From Cloeon dipterum (lineage: Eukaryota; Arthropoda; Insecta; Ephemeroptera; Baetidae): DNA of 64,000 nt. Location: assembly GCF_949628265.1 (NCBI RefSeq), contig NC_088788.1, positions 11,842,001-11,906,000 on the forward strand, written 5' to 3'. Below are positions 11,283 to 23,460 of the stretch, in pieces (positions within the stretch are counted from its first letter, which is position 1; every line of letters starts with the position of its first letter). Under the pieces are notes generated by a model. That model saw nothing but the letters and a program-made list of their open reading frames with translations, did no database searches and was not told where the DNA came from. Both the position numbers and the translations under genes were made by a program.

Positions 11283-13101
11283 ACCAATTTTATACAAACG
11301 AAAATGACGCAGTTTGTTTTTATTATTGCAGAATAAAAATAATAATTATTGTGTAACTGGGAATTTTGTGTTCAGTAAAAATTACTAAAATTAAGCAACA
11401 GGGTATTCCCCGAGAGTTATCTGAGTGCGTTGACAGCCAGCTAAATCTGGATTCCCTTATCTTGAGCTTACCTCCTCGAAAATGACCGTTCTCCGTTCTG
11501 TGTGCCCTTTACGGTTGTCAAGCCTCTAAATATCAATTTTTGACTGGCTGATCTGACTGCTGCAATGGACCAATTGCAGCAAAGTATGCCATGAAAAAAT
11601 TGGGTTTGCAATTTAGAGATACAACATACATGCAAGCAATAATGTCATTTTAAAGCCGTCTGTAAAATCTCATGATTTTATGAGAGCGATGTGTGCTCTT
11701 CAAATATTATCTTTTTATAAAACTGCGTCTCTCATCTAAGAATAACTAAACTGAACGGATTTGAAATGACAAAAATAAGCAAGTCCTAGATGGCAACAGT
11801 TTTTCTCAAAAAATAATAGCAAAACGGTGAAATTTAAAGTTTAAAAATTGCACTTTTTAAAATTTTTAAAAATTTCATTTTAATTTTCGGGAAGACAATT
11901 TTTCATCTAATTTATATTCAATTATAAATCAATTGCTGGCTGAACTGGTAAAAATCTTTCACTTGCAAGAGTAAGATATTTACATGGGGACCTTAAAAAT
12001 CTATAAATTTTAATATCTATTGAGAAAATCGAACCCCGCTGTGTTCTGAAATCCCATTGAATAGTTCCCACAAAATGAAGCTGAAAAAAATCTAACGAAA
12101 AGCCAATGGTTTCAATTCCATTGAATCTTTAGATTCTGTTAAACTACATAAACGGAAGTTTTCCCAATTTTCTCAGTTCTTTCAAGCCTAATAAACCTGT
12201 CTGGTGATATAACACCAATCAAGCACAAAGTTTTCCATGGAATTATTTGTTTTATTTGACAAGAGTTAAAGAGATACTGAAAAATCCTTGTTGCCAATGC
12301 ATGAACTCATCCCTTAGAATTCAGTTGAAGTCAAAATTTACCTTATTGTTAGTAGCTCTATAATTTTTTTTAGAAAAGTGGCTACTAAGTTGGCATGCTT
12401 TTTCAAATGGTGAGGACTGTCTCCCTACTTTAAATCTTATTTTACTTCACAACAGAGAGTTTCCCCGAAAAGTGTCACAAACAGTTGGATAGATCCCGAC
12501 GAGAGGAATCGAAATCTACCAAAAAATGTGGTCAAAAGGCTGTATATTTTGGAAAATTTTGAATTTTTACTGTATAGATGAGCAAGATCTTTTTTTATTA
12601 TTGCGAATTTTAGAACAAATTTATATCGATCAAATGCTATTGCATTCAAAAATTCAAGAATTATTTTTAATTGTCATCCTGTATCGATCCACTTTAATAC
12701 GATTAGAATTTCTTCTAAATAGTTTTACATGCTTATTTACACGATTTCCTACATATTGTTTTCTCTATGAATCTCCATGAGCAGTCAAAATTTATTTTAA
12801 TATGAAATAAAATAGCTATATTGAATAAAAACATAAATGTCAAAAGTCTATGACAAAGATTTCGCTATTCCGTTGTAATCAATCATCCGATGCGCGTTTG
12901 CAATTTAAAAAATCCCCATTTCGAAATTGATATGAATCATTATTTTGTTTATTCCCAATGAGGTGATTTCCCACACCTGCGACTCAAAATTTATTTTTAA
13001 AGGAGATCACGCACCCCGCGAGTGAGGAGTCCTTGCTGCAGTATTATCTTTATGCTGGGTTTTTTGGCCCAGATCGAGATAAGCCACCTCCTTGAGTGTT
13101 G
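11283..13101. other. Intergenic DNA
   Basis: AT-rich. It contains copy 1 of dispersed repeat family B (about 12262-12710). I see no gene. Confidence 0.6.
12262..12710. repeat. Dispersed repeat family B, copy 1
   Basis: Aligns in direct orientation with about 28930-29385. Shared landmarks in order: TTGTTGCCAATGCAT, ACTCATCCCTTAG, TTTTCAAATGGT, CTGTCTCC, GAGTTTCCCC, GTTGGA.AGATC, CGACGAGAGGAATCG, TTTTTATTATTGC and a final CCACTTTAAT. Neither copy is coding. Confidence 0.7.
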
Positions 13102-13109
13102 TATATATA
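13102..13109 (+). promoter_or_regulatory. TATA box of the SERHL-like gene
   Basis: TATATATA 97 nt before the ATG at 13199. A CAGT initiator-like sequence lies at about 13124. Confidence 0.55.
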
Positions 13110-13198
13110 CCCGCACGGGATGGCAGTACAATATCACAACCCACCCAAGCTCGAATCAAGGCAGCAGCAAGCTCCTCTAACAAATCAATCAACTCACA

Positions 13199-14308
13199 AT
13201 GCTGTCTCTCAGACTCACGGTAAGTGATACTAAAATAACATTATAATTTGACACACAGTAAAATTTTTCTCTCCAGTGTCAATAAATTATAATGAAATGA
13301 CATCAAAATAAATTAATAAAACTGCACTGCTAGAATTTTTATTTTTTTAAGTGCATAAACGCTTAAATTTGCATTTTCACTGACGATGTGATTATTATTT
13401 TGCAGAGCGTGGCCGCACGCCGCATCCACACTGACGTTGAGGCCCGGCAGTCGTTGCAGCTGAAGCCGCAGCCGCAGGTGCAGGCGCAGCAGGAGGTCAA
13501 GGTGGACGCGCCCTGGGGTCAGGTGGCCGCGAAGGTGTGGGGTGAGCCGGGGGCTTCCCCGCTGATCGCTCTGCACGACTGGCGCGACAACGCCGCCTCG
13601 TTCGACCACCTGGCGCCGCTGCTGAACGTGCCGACGGTGGCGCTCGACCTGCCAGGTCACGGCCTGTCGTCGCCGCTGCCGGCCGCCGCGCAGACCTTCT
13701 CGCCGGTCAACATCTTCACCCTGCGCTACGTGCTGCGCAAGCTGGGCTACCAGAAGGTGTCGCTGCTGGGCCACGGCAACGGCGCGCAGCTCGGCCTGCT
13801 CTACGCCAGCCTGTACCCTGACGCGGTGAGCCACCTGGTGCTGGTCGACCCCAAGCAGCCGACGCCGTCCGGCGACCTGGCCGGCCGCATGGGCGCCCTC
13901 GTCGACTCCATCCTGGAGAACAAGGCGCATCTTCCCGTGGTCACTGGCATCGAGCAACTCGTGGCTTCCTACAAGCAGAGAGGCCTGTCCGAGGAGGCGT
14001 CCCGCGTGCTGCTGCAGCGCGTCGCCCGCAAGCAGGACGACGGCTACGTCGACTCGTCCGACCCGTGGCTCGACAATGCCCTGTTCCGCAACCTCTTCGA
14101 GCGCACCGAGAGCACCCTGGCATCCAAAATCAAGTGTCCGGTGATGAGCATCGAGTCCGACTCGCAGCAGGCCACCTCGGAGGCCACCAGACAGATCCTG
14201 GCCAAGGCGGCCGCTTCCTTCGAACACCAAAAAGTCGGCGGCAACCACTACGCGCACCTTGAACAGCCTGAGAAGGTGGCTGCCGTGCTCAACAAGTTCC
14301 TCGTCTAA
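13199..14308 (+). CDS. SERHL/kraken-like alpha/beta hydrolase, nucleophile lost
   Basis: Exons 13199-13219 and 13406-14308 join in phase 0 to give 307 residues. The N-terminus (MLSLRLTSVAARRIHT) is Arg/Ser-rich and could be a mitochondrial or peroxisome-type targeting segment (inference). The alpha/beta-hydrolase core is clear: APWGQVAAKVWG, LIALHDWRDN (oxyanion region), VALDLPGHGLSSPLP, VSLLGHGNGAQLGLLYASLYP, and a C-terminal GGNHYAHLEQPEKV with the expected histidine (H288). The family motif GHS-x-G reads GHGNG, so residue 131 at the nucleophile elbow is Gly (GGC) instead of Ser. If the sequence is right, the protein cannot use the normal serine mechanism. Relatives are kraken and SERHL2-type probable serine hydrolases of unknown substrate. 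The coding exon is strikingly GC-rich next to its AT-rich flanks. Confidence 0.85.
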
Positions 14309-14505
14309 GACGCTGAATGGTTTTTGGTTTTCGGAGGAATCTCAATTTGTATAAATATGCACCTTAAACATTCAACTAAAGTATTGCTGTGATTTGTACA
14401 GTTCAATTTAATAGGAAAGTGGGTTCCAAATGTGATAAACTGTATTCTATGTTAAGGTTTGCCTATGTAGCTTATTTAGAATAATGTTCTCAATAATTAT
14501 ATGAC

Positions 14506-14511
14506 AATAAA
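14506..14511 (+). terminator. Poly(A) signal of the SERHL-like gene
   Basis: AATAAA about 200 nt after the stop. Confidence 0.6.
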
Positions 14512-17500
14512 AATATATAAATAATTTATATATTTCATTTAATTGACCATACATAATGAAAATTAATAATCGTGAGCACAAAATTAGATAAATATATCAT
14601 ATATCATACACCAGGAATGGAATGATCCTGTTAGAACAGTAACAAGTCGTTAAAAAATATATTAGCATTGTTCTTACTCTACCAGGTTTTGCAAATAGCT
14701 TAAATAATCACAAATAACAAACAAATAAAAAAATTACAATAACAATCTGCTTCATATTTCACAACACCAAGTTGAAAATAAATGGTATAAAGAGATCTGC
14801 ATTTAATTTAATTAAAAACCATCATATACCAATCACCAGGAATTTGATTGGCTTCAATCAAAACAAATAATTTATTTTGTTTTGCCATAGAAAGTATCGG
14901 CACGTGGCAATTTTTTGTTTAGATCTGTTATACTGTTTCTGCTTGTCACTTTTTGACATTGTTTATGTAACTTTTTAATTTAATCTGACCTATGCAATTG
15001 GATAACAGTGCTTTATTGTCGTCAAATTCACAAATTTCTCGGCTTCAGTAGTCCTATGAAATTTTACTGAATATTTGCTAACCATCACTATTTTAATTAG
15101 GAAGATCAACGTAATGACATGTTGTGATTTCGAACGCTTGACATAAGAATTTTTTAATGCAATCTGATGAACGCTAATTTAATTCTTGGTTTTTGCTGAC
15201 CTAAATAATTTGGAATGGTGTTGAGGCTAAAGAAGTTTGCACTCACTTGCAAGATCAAGACTTTTATTATCATATTAAATAACACTGCGTAGTGAAGTTA
15301 ACACATTCTTTTCCTTACATTCAACTAAAATTCCAATTCCTATAGACTAGACTACTACTACTTGTAATGTTGTTTCCAACTACCAATGTTAAAAAACTTT
15401 AGCTCGATAAGATTGTAAAAATATCTATACTTCCTGCACATCGCCAATTCGAAGCGGGTTGCATCATGCGATTTGCAGGGGCTATCCGCGCGATGTCACA
15501 TGGTACGGGAATCTCAAGGAGGCCTTGAAGATTCTCATGAGATTTTTATTCCTCCTTAAGATTAGCACCACATGTTGAGAGGAACATCAAAGTGTTATCT
15601 TAATGTCACAATTCGAAGACGCGACAACCTCCTTAAGAAATTGAAAGATCGCGTGTGTACCGCAGAGAATTAATTTGAGAAGACAAGAGATTAATCTACC
15701 CTTCCTGACTGTGTATTGCGGCCCCAAATTTAGAGATAAGAGCTGCAGATAACGATGTTCATACCATAACACTCGAATTCAATTCTCCAATTTTAGCATT
15801 ATATTAAAATGCGTAATAAATACATACGTTTATTAATTTTCTATTCATGGACAATTCTTCAAAGTGAAGTGTTACTTCAGCTAACACAATAATTTATTAG
15901 TCTTTCTAGAGATGAATTAAAAAAGACTAAAAAACAGTGTTTTAGAACGTGAAATTTGAGAAAATTACATCATCCTCACAGAAGTCACCACCTTATAATT
16001 TTGAGAGTCACGAAAGACATCGTTGACGACTTTTCATGCCCTAATAAATAAGCCTCATAATGCTTATACTTATCCTATTTATCTGTCAGTCGAGCCTTAA
16101 TACAAAATTCGAGAGAAAAATATAGACAGAGAAAAAAAATTCTGAAATAAGATATAAAGACCAAGACAAGAATTCAACGTAGACTAGACTAGATACGGTC
16201 TGTAATTTTTTATCGAGTGCACGCACGTGCATCTGCTTTAGTTGAAAAACATAATATTATATAGTTGTATCGTTTTTAATATTTACATTTAATTATTTCC
16301 TTTGTTTTGATGGTCCAACCACATTCTGAAAATTTAACTTCCAATATAATTCTGCAACACCTTCACTTCGTAAGTAATAAAAAATTGGTTAAAAATATCA
16401 TTGTTGGGTTTTCAAGGGGATTCTAATCTGAACCAGACTAAAATTGATGTTATAATATGAAGATAAGAAAAGTGGCATCATTTCGCCTCCTCATCGCTTT
16501 TCATGGGTTGAGTACCGAAAGCAAAAGTATCGCCCAGAAACAACAGTAAGCTTACGTTAAGTTGGATAGATCTTGATAAAAGTAAAAATGAGTGACTCCC
16601 AAATTTGGTCGCATTTAGATTAAGCAAGTGTTAGACACTATTTTTTTCTGTTGTGATAAAACAAATTTTGCAAAGATGAGATTTGATAATTATGATCTCG
16701 TTTGTGTATAGGCCGACTATCATATTATCATTAGTATTTTTGCTAGTGACATTGATTAATCTTGTAAAGATGTTTTGTTAGCAACGTTTAGCACAAATTG
16801 TACAAACCTAATAATAAATAATCATATTTAAGTTATATATTATTATGATATAGACAATTATAGAGGAAATACTATGGTTAAGATAACTTTTCCCACCGCA
16901 TTTCTTTAGCCTCTATAAGGTCTTCCATATAGTAACATCCTGTATCTTAATTTTCACATATGTCATGCTGGGTAGGTGCGAACCGATAAACTTCCGCATG
17001 TCTCCCTAACTGTGTGGACTGGCAATGTGAGCGAGTCAAGGGTTTTATAGACCCCCTGACATGACTCAGATTCTCGCAAGCAATCATGCGAACCGTAGAT
17101 GTGGTACTAAAAGCTTTCATTATTTTTTTAGGTTAAATTGATAAAGTACTGATGGAAAAGCCCCCAAAATGTCATTTTTTATAATTTACAGTATATTTCT
17201 GTTAAACTAAAAATATTTTTAAAAACCTGTGAGTTTTAGAATGATAAAGCATTTTCCAGTTACGGTCTTTATTAAATAATGTAATGTCATTAAAATATCA
17301 ATAATTCAGAGAAGTCTGGCTGCACACAGGCTGCATTAAACGGTTAAATCACAGGAAACGAATGATTGCACTGCACGGAATAAATAAGAGTATAAAAGTA
17401 ACAAAACTTTATAAAATGAAGATTCTCAGAAGAACTGTTAGGAGATAAACTCAAAAGAGATTACTTACTAGTGTTACGCACATCAATTTCTTTAATTCGT

Positions 17501-17956
17501 AATTTCTTGCTCTCTCTATATATCAATATATAATACATTTTTAGCAATATTAGTTCCTTTCACAATGTAGTCAATTTATAATCTCGGTTTGTTCATCGAT
17601 AGAAAACATGAATGGCTTATGTAATGTATGTAAAAATGAGTTTCACCACGAGTTTGTCGTATTTATGTAGAAAAGACAGTACACAAGATGATAGACTGAA
17701 AAATAGTCCAAGAGTGTGTGAATTATTACATTATTAGAAGCAGCTGCGGCTAACGAGATTCGATTCAAATGACGTCACGCGCACTTTCACTCGTCAAGAA
17801 TGTTCACAGTAATTAAAGTCTTTCTGGACGCTGAAGGTCCAGATGCGGGGTGGTTTCGGGCCCTCACTGCAGGTCGGCTCCTGTGCACGGCAACAGGGGC
17901 CGCTCACTGCCCCATGGCGCTCGCCGGGGCTAAACAGCAGTGGGGGCCCTCGAATG
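14512..17956. other. Long AT-rich intergenic region
   Basis: No supported gene. Simple AT-rich sequence throughout, except a more balanced patch at about 16960-17110 that can fold into an imperfect hairpin (see findings). The left side is downstream of the hydrolase gene. The right side should hold the 3' UTR of the minus-strand tetraspanin. Confidence 0.6.
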
Positions 17957-20900
17957 TCAGTGCCACTTGGCCTTCTGGGCGAAGATGTCGGCACGCAAGT
18001 TCTGCGCGAAGCAGATGCCCAAGATCTGCAGAGACAGGAGAATTTAAAAATTGTATTTATTTAAAAACTATAAAAATCCTTTGGGGAAAGGCGATTTTTT
18101 ATAATAAGCAACAAGGATAATGCAAAGATTTGAATGGAAACCATTTGTAAAAATTATATTATATTTTTAATGTGACATCTTTCCTTTTAAACATCTAAAA
18201 AAACTATGCCACTATGTGAACTGGAATTATTAAATAATTCAATCGTAAAAATTATTCCCAGTTTTCAAATAATGAACTTAATTTGATTTTTAGACCATTA
18301 TAAAGTCTGTTTTGTGATTTTTTAAAACACTAATTAATTTTTAAGATGAGTTAGATGACTCTAATTTAATGTCAAAATTAAAATTTAAAAATAAAATTAT
18401 GATTTAACAGCCAGTGTGTAATTTGCTCCACTGCTATTCCATTTGACGCAATCGCAGAGCGTCGAGGCGGTACCTGAGAGAAGCAAGTGGTGGTGGCCAC
18501 CACAGCAACAGTGATCAGGTTTCGATCAAGCCAGTCCTCGGCCGCGTGCAGACAGCCGCGCTCGAATATGGCCGTCCCATCAAACTGGAGAGAAGAGAAA
18601 GGGGGCTTTAGTTACCTGCGTGATTGCGAGACCGACTGCCACGCCGCACACCACCACCAGGTTGGCCTCGAGCCACTCCTCACCCGTGCGCAGACACCCG
18701 CGCTCAAAAATGTGCCGCTCGGTCGACTGAGGAGCCGGACAAGAGGCACACGGAATCAAGGGTTAGTCTTTCACACCAAGCGATTGCCAATCAGGTGTTA
18801 GTGCAAATAAAATTTTGACAGCTGCTACCACTACGAAACCAGTTTGGCAAACTTTGAAAAAGCGCGAAGGCTACTCACATATCCTGGTTTCCGGACGTCA
18901 TAGCCGCACTGCTTATTTTTTATTATCTCCTGCAAACGGAAAATTTAGAGTTCAGTCTGATGGATGAATAATATTGAGTGCAACTCACATTCGGTTTTGG
19001 TTTGCAGCAAGAAAATGGCACACCACAGGCTTCTCTACTTCCGACTTCGCGGGACGAGCAATTAAAGTAGTTGTTTTTGTCCCAGTCCTTTGGCCCTTCA
19101 ATACCACAGCATTGCAACTTAAACAAAAAATGAAATAAAGTTAATTTGAAATACGTAAAAATTAACATTAAAGTCATATATTTATTTTGGATATATTACA
19201 ATTTTTAGAATAGTCTGTTTCTTGTATCTATTGGCATGTCAGTAAAGATACTCATAGGATTTGACGTTTTAGTTTTGGCGAAAGCACCTTTCCTGTTCAA
19301 TGGTGGACATTTTTTTCAACTCGATGAATTTTAACGTATTTTTTATTTCAAGAAAATTGTCCTAAATTTAAATTTTGATTTAAAAATACAATTTTTCCAC
19401 TGATAAATACACTGATAAATGAGACAAATCAATTTATGGGTAATTTTTGACGTTCCGAAAATATTAAAAATTTCCCATTAGGCCTAGTTCAGTGAGTTTT
19501 TAATTGCTTATCGCAGAGAAATGAACTAAACATGGTCAGAAAGCTGAAGAAAAATAATATTTCTTCCATGTTGACAAAATTTTCTTTCATAATTTTTACT
19601 TCCGAAAAGATTATGTAGAAAATGTGAAAATTATATGAATTAAAAATTTTCAGAATTTTTCTCCATGGTAAAAATGTACCTGCATGACCTGAGAGTCAGC
19701 TCAGAAATTCACAAAACAATATCTTGAACTGTTAATGGGACATAAAGCCAATTTCTTGACTAAATCTGTCAAATCATAGGATGCTTGTTATTTTAATATT
19801 ATCGAATTAAGACTACTCGTAGTTTTAAGTGAATAAACACATTACACAGCATTCTGGATCCTTGGCTGATAAATTTTAAAATTAAAATTACAAGCTCAAT
19901 TAAATTTGAAAAACCCTTACCCAATCCTCCTGGATCCAGTCGATGAGGTTCTGTTGGTCTGGGTCTTCTCTGTAGTGAACAATAAATGCCTGGAAGCCCC
20001 CAGTGGCCTGTGCCTTGATCTGCAATGAGTTAGCATTCAACACGACTGTCCTTTTGAAACAAAGCGACATCGAGATCGAGTCATCGGATAATCCCGACAA
20101 AAGCACTCACCCAGTCTTTGAAGATGAATCCTAGGATGCCGGCAGTCATCTCCAGCAGTAAAATTATGGCCAGGAATATGGCGTACTGTGTATAGGGAAA
20201 CATATAAAACGGTTCACATTTAATCGCGCGCGCAATCAATTGAAAACACTCACCGCTGCCAAGAGACACGAATTCTCCCTCAGGGCGCCAACACAACCCG
20301 TAAAGCCAATCACAAAGGTCATCAACCCTACGGACAAGCGTTACACGGCGTGACATTTCCGGTTCATTGTGGCGCGAAACGAGAGACACTCACCTACGAG
20401 GATGAGCAGGAATGCAGGGTCGAGGGCCACGTTGGCCAGTCTGCTGAGGTTGCTGAAGGTGTCTTTTTCGCTCCATGCCCAAAAGCCGATGGCCAAGACC
20501 AGCAGACCAATCAGCTGTCGAGAAAAAATTTAGTCAAAAATTTTGCGTGTGAGTGCGCGGCGGGCTAGGAGGGCAGGAAATGCTTTGTTTAACGTAAATT
20601 AAACACGCTCCCTCTCACACTCGGTCTGCCGAGGACGTAATTATTGCGGCGCGAGCCTCGAGTGTTTCAATGAAATGCACAAAGTCGGCGAGTGACAAGT
20701 GTTTGGAGCAGTTGGGGAGCAGGAGACACTCACGCCGACAAGAGGCCGCCGTGTTTGCGGCCCACGTGACATATGATATACTGCGCGACCTTTTTTTATT
20801 TGCACTGCAAGGATTAATGGAGAGCGGCCGACAATTCACCAACAGATGCGAAAACAAAGTGAGACGAGGCGCGTGAAGAGCTAATTTGGAAAGCATCACG

Positions 20901-22983
20901 CTCTCTGAGCAGTTTGCTTTGCACGTTTGCTCAGTGATAATTTGTCAGTTCCTCGTGATTTATTATTATTTGGCTATTAAAGTGATTTTATTGCTCAGGA
21001 AACTGTAGACCTTCTCTTTGAAAAGCGGAGATGGCTTTGAGAATTTAATTAAGAGGCAATGAAATAAATTAAACAAACAAACTTTCTGGTACGAAAATAT
21101 GAATTATTGATTTTAAGTAAGTAAATAGCTACAGAGGAACGATTGAATTTAATTTGAATTGCGGAAACAATTTGCAGATGATTGTACGGTTAGTTTGAAT
21201 AATTATTACATCATCAATGTGTAATAATCAAATTAGGACTGAGTTACAGCTAAATTTCAGTAATTTGACATGAATTTCACAGATAATATAAATCAACTGT
21301 TTGCCAATGATTTTTCGCTTGAATTCGATTCCTCTCGTCATGATCTATTAAACGGTGTGCGAATTATGGGCTAAATTTCCCTTCTGGCGATTTAATCTGG
21401 ATTTTCAGCCAGGAAGTGCTTACCGCTTGATTAGATGCAAACATTGGAGCCGATATTCTCAGAAATTCAAACGGCAACCTTTAAAGCTCTCTCCAACTCT
21501 TACAGAATATTAATTTAACGTAGTGGTAAAAATTATTTTCAGAATTTTTTAGTACTGAAGATCCAATTAAAGCTAATGAGATCACGTGGTGAAATAATAA
21601 TTGGAATATTCCATAGAAATTTAATACTAAGCTAATAAGAAGAATAAATCCACTGAGCAGAAATTTCATAGTGTCTCTTTTTCATTAATTTTTCAAGGGC
21701 AAAAAAATGCTTCTTTTCGATGATTTTCTCCAAACAAAACGAAGCCAAACAAACGAAAATCTCAAATCAAGTCAAAAAAGCCTTTTTCCAGGCGACTGCA
21801 CCCTTTTCAGCTTCAGAGAAATGGAAATTATTGTTAGCTCAGTGAGCAATATATGATCGTTTTCGACTCCCTTCACTCTGGTTTGGTCTCCGGTAACCCT
21901 GAGAGTGCTGTTAATAATTTTTCATCCGATCCGCAGCGTGGGAGTTGGAATATAAAGTCTTGTGCGAGAGAGGAGGCAGCCCGCAGCAAACCAAGCAGTA
22001 ACTGTATCCCGTTACTTTTCCCAATAAGGGCACTTGACTCACTCGCAAGCAATTACCCACATTCGCTCGGCTTCAGACTTCTCTCGTCGGCGCATATTAG
22101 CATAAAATTTTAGACAAAATCTCATTCATCGGCTTTCACTCGTTTCCTACGCGCACGCACAGCAAATGAATAATGAATAAGATAGAGAGAAAAAAAAGAA
22201 AATGTGGAATAACAACGAGGGAATGTGATCTCCATCCTCGGCGAGAAATTCGAGATAGAAGTCAAGGAAAGGAAAAATGAAGGTAGCAAACACTTGATCA
22301 CGAGACGGTTTTCACCTGAAATGCACAAAAGCGGTAAGGATCGAGCTCACGCTCCGTGGCGTTTGACTCAATTCACGCAATAAAACGTTTCAGTTTGTTA
22401 CGAAATAAAACAGTCGTTCAACCGTGAATCGCAAAAAATATCAGCACCTTTCGCCAAGATGCGAGCAGTGAAGAATGAAACTGTATCTCGAGTATACAGT
22501 AAGTTGTTGTTTAAAGCAAAAATAAATTTAATTTTTTAATTTTAAAATTTTACCTGTAAATTTTTCGTGAAGTTAATTTATTGAAAGTGAGAAATATTTT
22601 GATAAAACAATTTAACATTGACAAAATTAATTTTCTAGGAGGAAAATCAAAGGTAATAATGCAAGGCTTGCACAGAGCAAAGCTCTGCAGACGGATGTGT
22701 ATGGTATGGTGTGTCTGTTGTGCCATTGACCTTCGGCCCACCCCCTAGCAACAGCCCTCGCACCCCAACCCACCCTCGGGCAGTCCGAAGCCCCAGCGTG
22801 CCTCGGAGGCGACAAGGGCGTCCCTGGGAGGTGGGGGTAGCGGACCCCGCGGGGCTCGCGCTGCCCCGCGGACGGCAGGCGCTGGTCACTCACCCAGAAG
22901 ATGACGTTCGAGCCGAAAATGACGTATTTGAGGCAGCAGCTGACCTCGGTGTGGTCACGCCGGACCTTGCGGGTCACGGGCAT
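17957..22983 (-). CDS. TspanC8-class tetraspanin with mutually exclusive exons
   Basis: Minus-strand exons in order: 22983-22894, 20514-20394, 20327-20254, 20185-20111, 20019-19921, 19117-18989, 18929-18879, then either 18726-18616 or 18584-18474, then 18025-17957. All junctions are in phase and either isoform has 272 residues. Four membrane segments are visible (about 18-44, 62-84, 93-116, 233-257). The large loop carries CCG (156-158), NC, EAC, SCC, QCGY and ERGC, giving eight cysteines, the mark of TspanC8 proteins (vertebrate TSPAN5/14/17, fly Tsp26A/3A/86D). In known cases these bind ADAM10/Kuzbanian, control its exit and trafficking, and so affect Notch. The start was chosen at [13 protein letters not shown] by family fit; the frame stays open upstream. 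The 5' region is GC-rich and the first intron is about 2.4 kb. Confidence 0.9.
18474..18584 (-). other. Alternative exon A of the tetraspanin (LEL end and TM4)
   Basis: 111 nt, 37 codons, phase 0 at both ends, flanked by CTCCAG acceptor and GTACCG donor (minus strand). It encodes [18 protein letters not shown] then [19 protein letters not shown] (residues 214-250). It keeps the last large-loop cysteine (ERGC) and forms most of the fourth membrane segment. It is the twin of exon B. Confidence 0.85.
18616..18726 (-). other. Alternative exon B of the tetraspanin (LEL end and TM4)
   Basis: 111 nt, phase 0 at both ends, flanked by CTCCTCAG acceptor and GTAACT donor (minus strand). It encodes [18 protein letters not shown] then [19 protein letters not shown]. 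It aligns without gaps to exon A and sits 31 nt from it. Compared with A, the loop end and the membrane segment differ (more hydrophobic and Gly-containing here). Confidence 0.87.
19240..19480. repeat. Family A repeat, copy 2 (inverted, in tetraspanin intron)
   Basis: The arm GGATTTGACGTTTTAGTTTT at about 19258 matches the left arm of copy 1. The following 200 nt match the reverse complement of about 8540-8750 (for example GACGTTCCGAAAA at 19450 against TTTTCCGAAACGTC at 8550). The far end was not found, so it may be truncated. Confidence 0.5.
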
Positions 22984-23460
22984 GTCGAAGGGCCGAATCG
23001 CGATCAGCTGCCCGTCGACCAAACATCGGCCATCGTCCTGCTGGCTGTGTGCGCTGTGCTGCCGCCGCCGTCGCTGCTCGCTGGCTGCTGCTCGCTTGGT
23101 TCGCAACTGAATCGCTATTCGACTCGACCACTGCCTGCCAGCCTGCACTGCTGCCAACCTGACCTCGCCTCGCCGCCTGACTGCGCAGCCTCGCGCCCGT
23201 CTCCATCTCCGAGGGAGAAATGGGTTAATCGCGCGGCACGTGCAAGCAGAGAGGGTGCACCCCCCGTGATTTGGACCAACGCCGACGCGGATCGACGAAG
23301 CCGATTTCGCTGTTTGCCTCGTTTTCGATATGCAGGCTGCAACCCGCGAGTCGGACGTGACGAGCGAGTTGCATATTGTACCCAGGGCTGCTGCTGTTAT
23401 TGCCGCCGCCGTGGCTGCCACTGCTTGCGTTGCATAATACCGCGTATAACACGTACACAT
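22984..23460 (-). promoter_or_regulatory. GC-rich 5' region of the tetraspanin gene
   Basis: GC-rich, Ala/Arg-codon-like stretch directly upstream of the tetraspanin start, open in several frames because of composition. Best read as 5' UTR and promoter. The reading frame continuous with the CDS has no family support upstream of 22983. No TATA box stands out. Confidence 0.45.

Noticed and set aside
13313-14257. 314-codon antisense frame opposite the SERHL-like gene
   Set aside because: Mirror of strong GC codon bias in the sense strand; the sense frame has clear alpha/beta-hydrolase motifs.
16550-16590. GTTGGATAGATC resembling part of repeat family B
   Set aside because: Similarity covers only about 12 nt, with no collinear matches on either side.
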